The notes under the pieces are model-generated. The model did not search any database and had not been told where the DNA came from. It was given only the letters and a program-made list of their open reading frames with translations. This document shows, one piece after another, positions 45,662 through 57,903 of a DNA stretch of 64,000 nucleotides. The stretch is taken from the NCBI GenBank assembly GCA_001630475.1, contig KV419397.1:875758-939757 (forward strand), given 5' to 3'. A program made the position numbers and the translations under genes. This DNA comes from Sistotremastrum niveocremeum HHB9708. Lineage: Eukaryota; Basidiomycota; Agaricomycetes; Sistotremastrales; Sistotremastraceae. Within the stretch, counting starts at the first letter, position 1, and the number at the start of each line of letters is the position of its first letter.

Positions 45662-48600
45662 CGAACATTCGAGTAGACGGGCGAATGGATAGGCGAGTAA
45701 ATCGACAGGTGAAGAGACAGGTAGCTGGAAGGACCACCAGGTGTGACAGTACTTGTATACATGTACCAGTGCACCGTGGAATCGAACGCATCTACTGCGG
45801 CCCTGTCCGGACTCGGTACGCGTAGACGCCAGCGAATATTCTATATCCTCATCAGAAAGAGAACGAAAATGCGTTTGTCGTAGTTGGCAGCATAGGGTGG
45901 TTCGACGCGTTCTGTATTATAATACGCTGAACAAAGTAGGTTAGTACGACGTCTCGTGACTATTGCAGTGAGGCTGTTGAGGCTGTTTTACCATTGTACA
46001 AGGTGCGGTTGCAGTCAAGCCTCCAAACTGGTGTAACGGTTGGGTTCCGATATCCGAGCCGATCAAGTATAAATTATAGCCGATAGAAATACAATGTATT
46101 CAGTAAGATTTCTCTCGGTCAAGACATTACGATCTCGAGGCCAGGAACTCCTGTGTTTGGGGAATATCCAACGGATTCCAACGCTTGTGGGTTCTTTAAA
46201 TTTCGGAGACGCGGATTGACCGAGAGAACCTCTCACATCGCAGTCACAGTCGAGTCGAGGCGAAACGTTTTGATGAACTTAAGACATCCAGATGCAAGCT
46301 AAATGCTTAAGTTTCCAAGGTCCTGCCAGCGTCGGCCTACCCTGGTGAAGTTGATTTACTATCTCGAAAAGATTTTACTCTCACGAAGAGGAGCAATCGG
46401 GTATTTGCCATCGCATAACTAAGCTCAGACCATCACAATCGAAGACAGACGCAAGATAGCTTGGAGCAGCAGCGGTCTCCATCAACAGTTCTAAAGATAT
46501 TGCCTTTGTTTCACCCGCCAAGCCAGAGGCCATGCATTGACAGCCCGCTGGTGACCATGAAAGCGATTGCGAAGCAGGGAGGCGTAGATGAATAGAAACC
46601 ATGTCAGAGGTTGATCTCGATTGATCTTCAAATTTTAACGGTGAATTACGGATTGCAAGCGCAGAGCCCAGGGTCACTGAACGAGAGGGTCGAAACGGAA
46701 CGCATTTGTAGGTCTGCTCTCTGGCTGAGTCATTTACGGCGCTCGAGATCTCCGAACGATGGGATGATATCTGTGTTCGAGAACGTCGAGATTAAAGCGC
46801 GGATCAGACCAGCCTGACTACGTTTGGTCTGCTGTAGTCGCTAGCCCAGATTCTTGAGTGCAGGTCTCGAAGAAGAGACATCTTTCCAGACGTTAGGTCT
46901 AGCATGCTTCTTGGAGATGCAAAGTAGACCGCCGAGGTCTTTTCCGGGCATGTAGCTTGACAACTTGAAGCTTGAAGCAGTAATTTATGATACCGAGATG
47001 TCGCCCAGGACGAGTGATATGAAAGGATGAGAGGCTTCCGGCACCAGAGCCTAGATGTCACAGACCCAAGACTGAAGGCAGAGCGAATGCGCATGAAAAG
47101 CTCATTGATGCAGGACACAGAGCTCAGCAACATTTTTTGCGACGTTATGACAGATGATATCAGGCAATTTCGAGACAAAAAACGTCGCATAAATGCCTAC
47201 ACGAGCACATTGTTGAGATACAAGGATAAGCGGAGGTCATCATGCCACGGGACCAAAGTTGGCTTGTCATCACTAGAAAGTTGATCGTAAATCGTTGGCC
47301 GTCGTCGTCGTCGCTGGCAAGCCTCGGAATTCCGAATTCCGAAAACTTGCTCTCGTCCACCAGCACTCATCCAATCCAACATCGATTTTATATAGATAGT
47401 CTGGTCTTCGTCAGGACCAGCGAAGCATTCAGCTGAAATACCTCGGACCCGTGTGTCTTCGGATATTCAGCGTAACTTGTCGTGAGTGCATTTGTGTCGC
47501 AGCTTGTTTAGACGGCGACTGACCTTGGGTTAGATCATGATGGTCTGCGATTTCGGAATTAATTCGGGATGAATGGATCAGAGATGTCAGGCTATCAGCG
47601 AAATAGGAGTGTGGGTTTTGCGTACGTCGTACGAATCATACTCTTGAACTTACGGTTTGACATGAGATTCGCATAGGTTGAGGCCTCGATGGCTATCGAT
47701 TTAGTCTCGGTTGACAGCTTGGCTCCTCTTCTTCCTCTACACGCTGTCGACGAGCCGTATGGGTCGGACGTCCAACGTAGCTTATTCATGGCCCTCAACG
47801 CTCTCTAGAGTTCACAGAGTTCAGACCCTCGACGACCTGAGTAAGCTCTATGTCTTTTGGACTATTCTAGTACTGATCGTCTCTGATATCAACAGTGATG
47901 GGTCACTCGTGTCTGACGAACGATGAATCCCTGTCTTCTACGGACTTCCAATTCCGACGAGCCTGTACTGTAGCTCACAGCCCACCGACACCTTCAGCAT
48001 CTTCCGAAGCCAGGCTTCGGGGCCACAACCACGCTCCAAAGCATTCTTTCGATGGCTCGAGTCCCTCAGGTCCTTCTACAGACTCGCTGTCTGGAATACA
48101 GGCGGCCTCGAGACGCGATCCCCTGGATCTTAGACGAGGAGCATCGATAGACTTGTCGACTTCTTTGCCATAGAGGACAGTGACGGCTTAGGCATGGGTT
48201 CCTCACGTATGTACTCTTTGGGTTTCGTAGCTAACATCTGAATGCTAACTTCCTAGCAGGTCCACCTTGTGAACCCGCCCATCCTCTTCGATGCGCTCAG
48301 CCATCTCATCTACCGCGTAGACCCTCTGGCAATTTCCTTTCCATGCGATGATGCGATCCGCTTCTTCGTATACTATCCACGTCATCCCTGTTGCCTTCAA
48401 AGCCTGAAAGATGATGAGACTTCTCTGTGCCTGTGCGAGGCGTCATTGTCCCAATGACAATTCGCAGACTATGTCGAGGATAATGATGTATCCTTCACGA
48501 TGTTCAGCCTACCTGTAAAGCGGAAGGATCTGACGTGAAGTTGGATTACTCGCGGCTCTCGCTATCTCCGGGGACGAACCCTCATGCGCTGGGCGCCTTT

Positions 48601-49259
48601 CATCAGATGAGCCCGAATGTGAGGCCTGCTTGAGGCTCTATCATGGGACGATTCCGCCGGGTCACCCATTCTTTGGCATCGTTATGCCGTCTAGATCATC
48701 CCGTCCTGGACATCATCCTTCGATGCTCGACCTCACGCTTTACCCGCGCGCTGTGGTGTTCTTCGTCGCATTGAGCCAGAGTCATTCGCCGCTTGTGCGA
48801 CTTACATAGGTCGACCGGTGCAGCTGCAGCATCTGTCACTGCGGAAGTCATGCCCCGCAATGTCGTGGTGTATGTCAAGTTTAGATTGTCATGGAAGTAC
48901 TCCGAGTCCTCGGAATGGAGAGTCATTCAGAGCGCGATGGGCGGTGGTGCTATTGGGAGAGGATGGCCGCAATGTACACGAGGAATGGAACAGGTGTCGT
49001 GAACATTAGATGACACTCCCAGTGTCGCAGGAGCGCAATCAAGTTTGCAATGATGCGGATGGGAAACGGGATATTGCTGAGGGACTGCTTTCATTAAATT
49101 TCATTACTGGAGTGACTTCTCACGAATACAAAGTGAAACAACGGCCTCGCGGCCGATATATCCGATTAGGAAAAGACTTTCCGAAGTCCGCCAGTGTTCA
49201 GAAAATTTCAAGCGCTCAACACGTCCCTTGCGTCGCGCTCTATCATATCGACGCGTCTG
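45662..49259. other. 3.6 kb with no confidently named gene
   Basis: Many short frames on both strands, none with a family pattern. On the plus strand 47895-48173 and 48269-48457 read like fragments (for example HLVNPPILFDALSHLIYRVD), and on the minus strand 46804-47190 is open. Frames stop and restart without good splice sites, which looks like decayed coding sequence rather than intact genes. Confidence 0.3.
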
Positions 49260-50556
49260 ATGACCCACCTCCCCGCAGAATTATGCGCCAAAATCGCGCA
49301 GGAGATACGACAGTGGGACAATAGGCTCGCCGAGGAGAAAGCCCTGGCCAATCTCTCCGTTGTCTCCAAAACCTGGAGGCCAGAGGCGCTTCGCGTACTC
49401 TGGTCGAAGGTCGTCATAGACGATGAAGATACAGGCAAGGCCGAACCCCGTGGCACGACTCGATTAGTGTCTCTCATCGTCAATAAAGGCTATGCCACCG
49501 AGATTCGAGATCTCTCCATCGACCTGAACATGGAATCGTGGCCCGAGGACGAACGATATCGGGAACGCTCCTTTCCTCTCCAAAGCAAAATTATCAACAT
49601 ACTCTACACTGCTGTCAACTTACGACGCATTTCCATCAGGAGCACCCAGTCCAAAGGCCAGCGCATTCTATCTCACCTCTATCACTGCCGCTTCCCTTTG
49701 CTTCGCGAACTGAAGATGCGTCTCTCTTTTGCCGATTGGGACGAGGAGATTGGTTGTTCGCGCAGCTTTCCAGGTGGCTTAGACCGCTTCTTCTTCAATC
49801 ATCCCGGACTCGTTGAGCTCGATTTTAACGTGATGAACGACAACGAGTTTGCGGATGAACCGATCAGACTCCCATCGCACACCCCACTAGCTGCGAATAT
49901 TCTGCCCAATCTCACGCGTTTTATCGGAGGTGTTGAGGAGGCTAAATTTCTTCGACCATGTGCCTCTTTAAAAGAGGTCGTCCTCGTCGTTAACATTGAC
50001 TCTCACATGTGCTATGAATCTCCAGAATTCCTGAACGATTTCGAACACATCAAAGGACCCCTCTTGAATGTTCGGAGCCTTGAATTCAGAGCGGTGGAGG
50101 GGCTATACATCGACCTGGAGGAAATCGAAACCATCGATTCGTGCTTTCCTAACCTGGAGACTTTGAGGGGTATCGATCTTGATCCATGGCTAGTGGTGAG
50201 TCATCTAATCCCCGCTCCAGGAAAATCGCTGAACTAAGTTATAGGATGCCCTCCTTCTTAAAAAACGAACGCTCCTACAAGTCCTGCATAAGTTAAAAGA
50301 ATACACTTACTACGGCGTCGAGAATAAAGGGACGCCTCCACATCGCAAGATCAGGCGTGTCGAGAAGGCAATGGCCAAACTTCCACGCATCTTTCCTCAC
50401 CTAGAGTACGCGTCCAGATGCGTCGATCCCGGACCGCGAAGGCGTCCAGTCTGCGCTCCGAGTCGCCTGTATTTCCAGTTTGACGGTAACGGCGGCATTA
50501 TATCGAGAGAGGAGCGAGGTACTGTGAGCATTGCCCCTGAAACAGAATCAGACTAG
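49260..50556 (+). CDS. F-box-like protein 4 (subfamily A)
   Basis: Two exons, 49260-50195 and 50245-50556, giving 415 residues. The first exon has exactly the length of that in F-box gene 1 (936 nt). It begins MTHLPAELCAKIAQEIRQWD, continues KALANLSVVSKTWRPEALRV and LWSKVVIDDEDTGKAEPRGT, a long match to gene 3. Leucine-rich segments include FPLLRELKMRLSF and HPGLVELDFNVM. The intron lies between PWLV and DALLLKKRTLLQ. The second exon ends LYFQFDGNGGIISREE plus an acidic tail. The start was placed at the Met before LPAE as in the paralogs; the frame is open upstream to 49194 but without an ATG. Confidence 0.88.
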
Positions 50557-51156
50557 GTCAGTCCTTTGACTATGCGTCATGAAGAACTGATCGTCGCTGA
50601 ACATCTCTCTTCCAGGCGTCGCGAGCATCCGACTGTCTCTGGCCTAAAAATCGAAGGCATTCTGCTCATCTACTTTATTCTTCATCTACTATTTATTGGG
50701 TTTCCTTGGATGATGGACCTTCTTTCTGCACGTTATTCAATCTATGCCCACATTGACTTCGGATTACTTCTGGGATTATGTGTAAAGCAGTGAAGCTCTG
50801 ATTTATTGATAATTGTATTTTAAACATTCTCTGTCATATATCTTGATACACAGGCGGACATCCCGAAAAAAGATAAGCGTATCTTTCAGGGAACCATACG
50901 GATAGCATAGAAAACATAAAATTTTCGCACAGAAGTAACCGATTTGCTAACATGAATTCCGACATTTCTGGATCTTTAAATCCAAAAAATTCCAAAGAAA
51001 TCTAGTTTAATCCAGTCGGCAGCTGTTCCGCGGCTCGCTTCTTGCAGATAGTTCCTTTTTTGGTCCTTACTACGGCAGAAGAAAATCAATGTAAATGATA
51101 AATATATGACTAGAAGCTACCCCACGAGATACATGCTATCGTCCTATACATTGGTC
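50557..51156. other. AT-rich 3' flanks, no gene seen
   Basis: Between convergent genes (F-box gene 4 and the unresolved gene at 51157). Only short frames; 50810-51110 is AT-rich. Confidence 0.5.
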
Positions 51157-51847
51157 TTAGTCTATGTCTACTGATTCTCCCCGAAGACGGTGTACTTGCG
51201 CTCTCTCTGCATACAGCTCAAACCCCACCTCCCCGGAACTACCTTTAACTCGCCATATCACCATCCCAAACGGCTCGTCCAGCTTCGATAACGCAATACA
51301 ACCTTGCGACGTCATGACATACGGTACTCTTTTAACTCATCCCGCCGCAAGCCTGGTGGTGAAAGGCAAGGACACTAGATCGTGCAGGCTGGGCAGCTAA
51401 CGTGCCGATGGTGAAAGAATTTTTGGAAATTGAGCAAGAATATTCAGATGAGTGATAAGGCCGCCAGAGAACGAGCTGACGACAACGATACAGGGTGAGA
51501 GAAGTCAAGAGCACACAGTACAAACAGCGGGCCTGACTCACGGACCAGAACGACAAATTATTCGAACAACTTGAAGTCTTGAACCGACAGTTGGTCCGAG
51601 AGTCCGAGACACATTCCGCGCGAGAATCGAGAGATGATGCATTGTAGCTCCAGTGGGACAGATGCCGAAAGGACATAGACACACGTTGAGTAGTAGTCTC
51701 GGGTGCAGGGACGAGAGTGGATGCATCGGCGGAGGCAAGGGTGGAGGGGGGGGGGCGCGATGCGTAAGTTGAAGATGAGGGTGGGATGAGAAGAGTTTGA
51801 GGCTCCGACAACAAGTTGGCTTTGGTTTCAACGTTTAAGACTGACAA
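51157..51847 (-). CDS. Unidentified gene, splice model unresolved
   Basis: The last exon on the minus strand, 51157 to about 51322, is convincing as protein: PYVMTSQGCIALSKLDEPFG, then MVIWRVKG and VGFELYAERAQVHRLRGESV before a stop. A preceding exon of about 75 nt (about 51402-51475) fits best as SFSGGLITHLNILAQFPKIL. The 5' part up to 51847 is less certain; two frames are open and Pro/Ser-rich. I do not recognise the family. The size and the fold-like final domain suggest a small globular protein, but no function can be given. Confidence 0.4.
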
Positions 51848-52271
51848 AAGTGAATTTGGCTCTCAAGAAATGCCATTTGTGACTCATATTAAATGTCAAG
51901 TAATGACAGTCTCGCTAAGACTCGCTTAGCTATCCTTTATGCCCTTTAGAAACGGACGGAGGCTCCGAGACCCTGATTTACTAGGATATCAACTCGAAAG
52001 AAAGACTTTCGGCCACAAGAAAATCTCATTATTCACTTCACGGGTTTCTTTTTCTGGGATGTCTGGCCGTGTACACACACTTCTCGCAAGAGCATTAATA
52101 TTTCATCTCAGACGCGTCTTCGTCCTTATTTTCCTAGAAAATCGAATCTCTCAACGCTGGCTTGGGTCAAATTTTTTGCTTCCGATTCGCGAAGCGCCCG
52201 CGGCACTTCTCCTTATTCGCACTCGCTGCAGTCAAGCTCTTCATTGCATCAACCCAGCGACGCGATACAGA
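51848..52271. promoter_or_regulatory. Upstream region of F-box gene 5
   Basis: The frame of F-box gene 5 stays open back to 51939, but the paralogs all begin at the Met before LPxE and the extra 111 residues have no counterpart. I read it as 5' leader and promoter. Confidence 0.4.
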
Positions 52272-53662
52272 ATGTATCTTCCTACCGAAATATACGCAAG
52301 AATAGCAGAAGAGATAAGGGCATGGGACGATCGTCTAGTCGAGGAGAAGACCTTGGTCAATCTCTCAGCGGTATCCAAGTCCTGGAGACCCGAAGCTCTG
52401 CGGGCTCTATGGTCCAAGGTCGTCATCGATGATAAAGACAAAGGATCCATGAACCCACGCGGCACTAAAGGTACCATAGCCATGGTGTCCATCATCTTCC
52501 AGAAGGAATATTGTCACTATATCCGAGACCTCAGGATTATTCTCGAGATGGCAAACGCGACTGAAGAACCCCAATACGTTGTGCCTGGCTTTTCTATGGA
52601 GGATAAAATCATTTATATCCTCTACAACTCTCACAACCTACGCGCACTCCAAATTCGAGATATGGCGATGCATTATTCGAGGAAGGACGAGAACGTCGGT
52701 AGCATGATCATCCAGTCTGCCTATCGATGCCGCTTTCATCAGCTCCGGAGGTTGAAGTTGATGCTCAACCAGAACGATGACTATCGTGAACCCGACTGTT
52801 CAAAGAGCGGGGATGCCTTACTGCGATTCTTGAGCAATCACCCTGAATTGACTCATCTGGAGCTGAGTGCGGAAAACGAATATTCACTCGAGCCCGGAGG
52901 AAGATTTTCACGTCTTCTCTCCAACCTGAAATGCTTCAAGGGCAGTCCTGAAGAAGCGAGCATTCTTGCAGGGTCATCAAGTGCACTCGGCTCAAGCTTG
53001 ACCGATATCACTCTCGATATCGATCCTATGGACGCAGACGATTATGATCACGCTCATTGGTGTCTAGTCAGAGATTTGGGTTTACTTGACAAGCCGTTCA
53101 ATTCTGTTCGCAGTCTCGTATTCACTGCCGACTGCGGACCGTATCTCGACGTACCGATGCTGTTAGCGATACACCGCTGCTTCCCAAACGTTGACGATTT
53201 ACGGGGTGTTGCAATCTCACCATACCTTGTTGTGAGCATCGACTCTTTGCGTTTATGAGTTGTATATTGACCCTCGCAGAACATCCTGTTAGCGGAAACA
53301 AGAATCCCTAACGAAAATCCTCTCCCGAAATTGAACTCGCTGAAGTTCGATGGTTATGAAATCGAAGGCATGCATGACAACGAGTGGGAAGTCGAAGAAG
53401 CATTGGGGAATCTCCCGTGTTTATTCGAATCCCTGAGGACGGCATTCAGAAGCGTCGACTATATGTCTCTTTCCAGAAATCGGCGTCCCGATCGACTTCA
53501 TTTGACATTTGACGAGAATGGGTCAGTAAAGACCAGAGAACGAGAGCGGCATCTTGATTGGCAAAAACGAAAACGAGCGTCATCAGTGCAAACGGTGAGT
53601 CATGATTATCTTGAGTCAGGAGTTGAAATGATAAATAATAGGACAAGTCGGAAGATAATTGA
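52272..53662 (+). CDS. F-box-like protein 5 (subfamily A)
   Basis: Three exons, 52272-53231, 53280-53594 and 53642-53662, giving 431 residues. The F-box-like start is MYLPTEIYARIAEEIRAWDD, then EKTLVNLSAVSKSWRPEALR and ALWSKVVIDDKDKGSMNPRG. LRR-like segments include FHQLRRLKLMLNQN and HPELTHLELSAENE. A tiny third exon of 21 nt adds the acidic end DKSEDN; the same arrangement exists in gene 6. Intron 1 separates SPYLV from NILLAETRIP. The gene directly upstream of gene 6 is its tandem twin, with the first exon of identical length (960 nt). Confidence 0.87.
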
Positions 53663-54066
53663 TGCATCGCCGCCGTACAACTACGTCGATCGAACATACT
53701 CTTGACATTGAAAGGGAATGCTCTCTACTCTTGCACACGAGAACGGAGGTCCAGGGTTCAGAGGAAACTTCTGGACGCAACATCTTGTTGAGAGCTTGCG
53801 TTGGCATGAAAAAAAGGAGTTTGGCTTTCCGGATCCCAGCACTGAGATTGATTAGATTATTGATTCATATAACTATGACATTCTTCCGCCTAAATCATAC
53901 AATTTCGGCCTGGAAGCGTCTTTATATTATTTTTGGAGGGAAATTCAGATTTCCGAACACCGACCGATGCCGTCAAAGATTTGGTTCCGAAGCGCCCAGG
54001 TGTGGCACGTCTCGCGCTCAGTGCCTTTGTCTTCCTCCTTCCATCATCACGGCAACGCACTACGAC
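53663..54066. promoter_or_regulatory. Spacer and upstream region of F-box gene 6
   Basis: 404 bp between the tandem F-box genes. As with gene 5, the frame is open upstream (to 53659) but without family support. The spacer is not obviously a copy of the region upstream of gene 5. Confidence 0.4.
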
Positions 54067-55460
54067 ATGTCTCTGCCTTTTGAACTCTGTGCAAGAATTA
54101 CAGACGAGATCAGAGCTTGGGACGACCGCCTAGTTGAAGAGAAGACCTTGGTCAATCTCTCTGCGGTATCCAAGTCCTGGAGACCCGAAGCTCTACGGGC
54201 TCTATGGTCCAAGGTCGTCATCGACGATAAAGACATGGGATCCGAGAACCCACGCGGCACAAAGGGTACTATAGCCGTGGTATCCATCATCGTCCAGAAC
54301 GAATATTGTCACTACATCCGCGACCTCAGGATTATTCTCGAGATGGCTAACGCGACTGAAGAACCGCAATACGTCGTGCCTGGTTTTTCTATGGAGGATA
54401 AAATCGTTTATATCCTATACAATTCCACCAACCTACGCGAGTTGCACATTCGAGATTTGGCGATGCATCATTCGAGGATCGAAAAGAACATCGGTGGCAT
54501 GATCGTGCAGTCTGCCTATCGATGCAGATTCCCTCAGCTTCATTCGTTGAAATTGATCCTCAACCAAAACGATGACTATCGTGAACCCGACTGTTCGAAA
54601 AGCGGGGACGGCTTATTGCGATTCTTGACCAATCATTCCGACTTGACTCACCTAAACCTCAGCGCAGAAGACGAGTATTCTCTCAAACCTGCAGGAAGGT
54701 TTCCACGCCTTCTCTCAAACCTGAAAGGTTTCGAGGGCAGCCCTGAAGAAGCGAGGATTCTCGCAGGGTCATCAAGTCCACTCGGCTCAAGCTTAACCAA
54801 TATAACCCTCAATATTCATCCCATGGACGCACTTGATTATGATCATGCTCATTGGTGTCTAGTCGAGGATCTCGGTCTGCTTGACAAGCCATTCAACTCA
54901 GTTCGCAGTCTCGAATTCTCTGCTATGTGCGGACCCTATCTTGACGTGGACATTTTATTGGCGGTCCACCGATGCTTCCCAAATCTGGAAGAACTCCATG
55001 GTGTTGCTATTCCTCCGGAGATTGTCGTGAGTGTCTGTTTCTTCTTTGATTGATTGAAATACAACGATACCCGCAGGAAATTCTCTTGACAACAGGAACA
55101 ATCCGCGATGAAAACCCGCTTCCAAAACTGAACAAGCTAGAATTCACGGGAGATGAGCTCATATATCTTCATGAGAGCGAAGGAGACGTCGAAGAAGCCA
55201 TGAAAAAACTACCACGTTTATTCCCAAGCCTTCGGTCCGCATCTCGACATGCCTGCTATGCCTACCCCTCAAGAGCAGATAGTCCGGATCGACTTCTCCT
55301 GACCTTTGATGACAATGGGTCGGTGAAGAGTATGGTGAGAGAAAAGCCTCGTCGATACTCGGCCGCATCATCTCCAGCACAGACGGTGCGTCATCCGATG
55401 TTGAGCGAGCTCCGCCCTTGAACTGATAACTTTCCATGGTAGGAAGACGCTGAGGAGTAG
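54067..55460 (+). CDS. F-box-like protein 6 (subfamily A)
   Basis: Three exons, 54067-55026, 55077-55385 and 55443-55460, giving 428 residues. It starts MSLPFELCARITDEIRAWDD and shares most of its sequence with gene 5, for example YCHYIRDLRIILEMANATEE and LNQNDDYREPDCSKSGD without change. Differences cluster at the extreme N-terminus and in the leucine-rich surface segments (HSDLTHLNLSAEDEYSLK). The final 18-nt exon gives EDAEE. High identity, equal first-exon length and head-to-tail order show a recent duplication. Likely SCF substrate receptor; target unknown. Confidence 0.88.
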
Positions 55461-56397
55461 TTCACGAGCAACCCTCTACAGTTCTCAGTTGATTCTCCCC
55501 TCTCGGATCTTGCGCGACGCAGGCATACGTATTGGCAGGCAGTAAAATTTAAAATTCATCTCGGTCCATAGTATTGCAGAACGATTATCATCATCCTTCG
55601 CTATATAACTCGCTTGTTTCGTCCTTACCTTGACCCGCACATATGTTCATAGTATGTGCATAATTTCATACCCGTCGCCCAAGACTCAAGTCGAATCTGA
55701 ATATCTGAAGTCTGAGATAACATTTGCTGGCAAAGCTTCCGATTCCCGAATTCCGCAACGCATTTTCCTTTGCTTACCCGTTCGTCCATGCGCGACTCTC
55801 GTCCTCAGCATCGCGCCAGTCCCTATCATGTCTTTGAATAATGCTGTACCCGGAAATGATATTCGAAGCCTTGACTTGATGACCCTCGGCACAGTTTTGC
55901 ACTTGACCGCTGGTGGGGCTAAGGGTTGCGTCGGGCCATGCCCAGCAGCCGATCATGAAAAGCTTTGAAGTCTTGTAACACTTTTACCATTCCGGGCTTC
56001 GAAGCGAGAAGTTGTCGTATTGCGGCTATCGATCCCCTTCTGCCAGTGGTTTTCAAGTCTCAAGACCAGCGATTTGTCTGGCGATATCGCGATCCCCTTA
56101 TGATAAGCGGCCAGATTCCAGATTCCAAAGGATCACTTCTTCTCGAATAAATTCCATTGCAGGAACTGCATGAAGCGGTACGAAGAAGCTGTTGATCAAC
56201 TTACTGAACTATCGCCTGCCCGTGGACCGTTTTAATTCCCGTGCGCTTAATCTTGCCCATGCTCGGTCTCGGTCTCGGCCATGTAGCTCGTCCGATGCCC
56301 CCTCCGAATATTGGCCACTGCGCGCTTGTTTCAAAATGCTATATCTTCTTGACATTCTGAGCCTCGAAAAGTATCCAATTTCCTACCCGTACTCGTC
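55461..56397. other. Intergenic 0.94 kb, no gene seen
   Basis: A plus-strand frame at 55630-55968 is open but without pattern (contains LMTLGTVLHLTAGGAKGC). The 3' part is upstream sequence of the Ser-rich protein gene. Confidence 0.4.
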
Positions 56398-57601
56398 ATG
56401 GACTCGAAATCTTATAGCAACAAAGCTGAAGACCGCTACGACGAACAAAGACTCTACGGAACGTCTATGCCCCCTCCCGTCTCCTACTCTGGTTTCGTAC
56501 CTCCTCCTGGTCCTCCACCAGGATATTATGCCTCATATCCCTCTCAAAATCCTTTCTCGCCTCGACAAGTCGACTCTTCGTTGGCCTCATGGGACGGGTC
56601 TCCTCCCCCACTTCCCCAACGACCATACCAAAATGGAGCACCTCCTTTCCCGCCTCCTCAGAGGTCGTACGAAGATATGGGATATTCATCCCAAGGCCTG
56701 CAAGGACCGGATTCATCCGGGTATGCTGGATATCCTCAGCCTGGATCATCCTCCGTATCCCTGGGCACTCCTTCCACGAGTTCTCGTGCCAGTCAGCTCT
56801 TGGGGAAAATCGTTAAACGCGATCCTCTTAACCCTCCCCCACCGTCCTTCTCTCGAGCACCAGATCCTCGATATCCTTACCCGGCCTTCCAGCCAATGTG
56901 GCTTCTCGGCTCTGGCAAGAAGGGCCTGGATTCATGTTTCCCTTCTATACTCCCAACGTCGTTCATGAACCCTCACCCTTTCGCGAGTCATGATGTCGAT
57001 CAGTCCGATTGGACAAGGTGTGTCTGTTTATTGATTTTCTAATCGAGCTGTCCTCAAACTGTCACAGATTCGTCGAAGACATCCAGATCGCTGGTGGATT
57101 AACAGGGCAGCAACGCGTTGTCTCCAACGTCGTTCCTCTAGTCGCCCAAATGTCTTTTGTCGTCGGTCTTTTTGCGACGAAGGCTATTGAGACGCACATG
57201 AAGAAGGGCAAAGAACAGCCTGTGATCGAGCTCATCGAGATCTGGAATAATGTATGTCAATTTGAGTACGCCGAAGTGCTCTCGATCTAACTCTTATGCA
57301 GCAATTCTTCCGACTCCGACGAATGAACGTCATCCTTGTCAAAGGAAATCAACCTCTTATGGGTCCTATGTATCAGACTCTCAACCCTCCCGTCGTGGCA
57401 GCTCCTTATGGCCGCTCGCGTTCTGCTTCTTCGTCGAGTTCGTCGAGTTCATCCAGCGATGATCGAAAAGGAAAAGGGCGGGACTATTCTCGGAAACAGA
57501 TGAAACGAGTTAGAAGAGATCAGAGACGTGGTCGTAGGAGCCGCAACTCAGACAGTGACGCCACCAGCGATTCGTATCATCTCTTCGTTACCCCAGCGTA
57601 A
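56398..57601 (+). CDS. Pro-rich/Ser-rich basic-tailed protein, copy 2
   Basis: Three exons, 56398-57017, 57068-57251 and 57302-57601, giving 367 residues. The N-terminal 200 residues are rich in Pro, Tyr and Ser (for example SGFVPPPGPPPGYYASYP). A conserved middle follows: FVEDIQIAGGLTGQQRVVSN, a hydrophobic stretch VVPLVAQMSFVVGLFATKAI, and IELIEIWNNQFFRLRRMNVI. The tail has a run of Ser, then Arg/Lys-rich sequence ending SYHLFVTPA. Introns are in the same places and phases as in the gene at 477-1631. The more complete middle domain suggests this is the ancestral form of the pair. No function is known to me; the hydrophobic stretch could be a buried helix or membrane-associated. Confidence 0.8.
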
Positions 57602-57903
57602 ATCTCGATATCCAAAGTAGTAATATCACTGCACCATGCATCAGTACCACCTCGCTCCAACTAGCCCCAAATCAATATTCGGAGGGATGCTTATGTATAT
57701 GAGGCTCAACTTTCAAACGACCATGCTTCCAAGCTTCGAGCTCCCTGTTGCCTGTAGGAGAAATGTATGTCCGAGGACTAAATTGACGCGCAGTTGAAAA
57801 AGGCGCCGACGGCGCATGTTATTCTGTGGCTGCCAGCAGCGCTGCACATCCACACCCAGTCAAGTCAACCAATCACATCGCTACGCTGGCGTAGACATCA
57901 CAC
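57602..57903. other. Intergenic, 302 bp
   Basis: No gene seen; 3' flank of the Ser-rich gene and promoter of F-box gene 7. Confidence 0.5.

Noticed and set aside
46611-48457. Short frames that might be one spliced gene
   Set aside because: No consistent splice sites or family match; left as probable decayed sequence.
51939-52271. In-frame 111-residue extension of F-box gene 5 (and a similar one for gene 6 from 53659)
   Set aside because: The extensions are unlike each other and all other paralogs start at the Met before the F-box motif.
56192-56968. 258-residue plus-strand frame
   Set aside because: Overlaps the Pro-rich first exon of the Ser-rich protein gene in another frame; low-complexity shadow.
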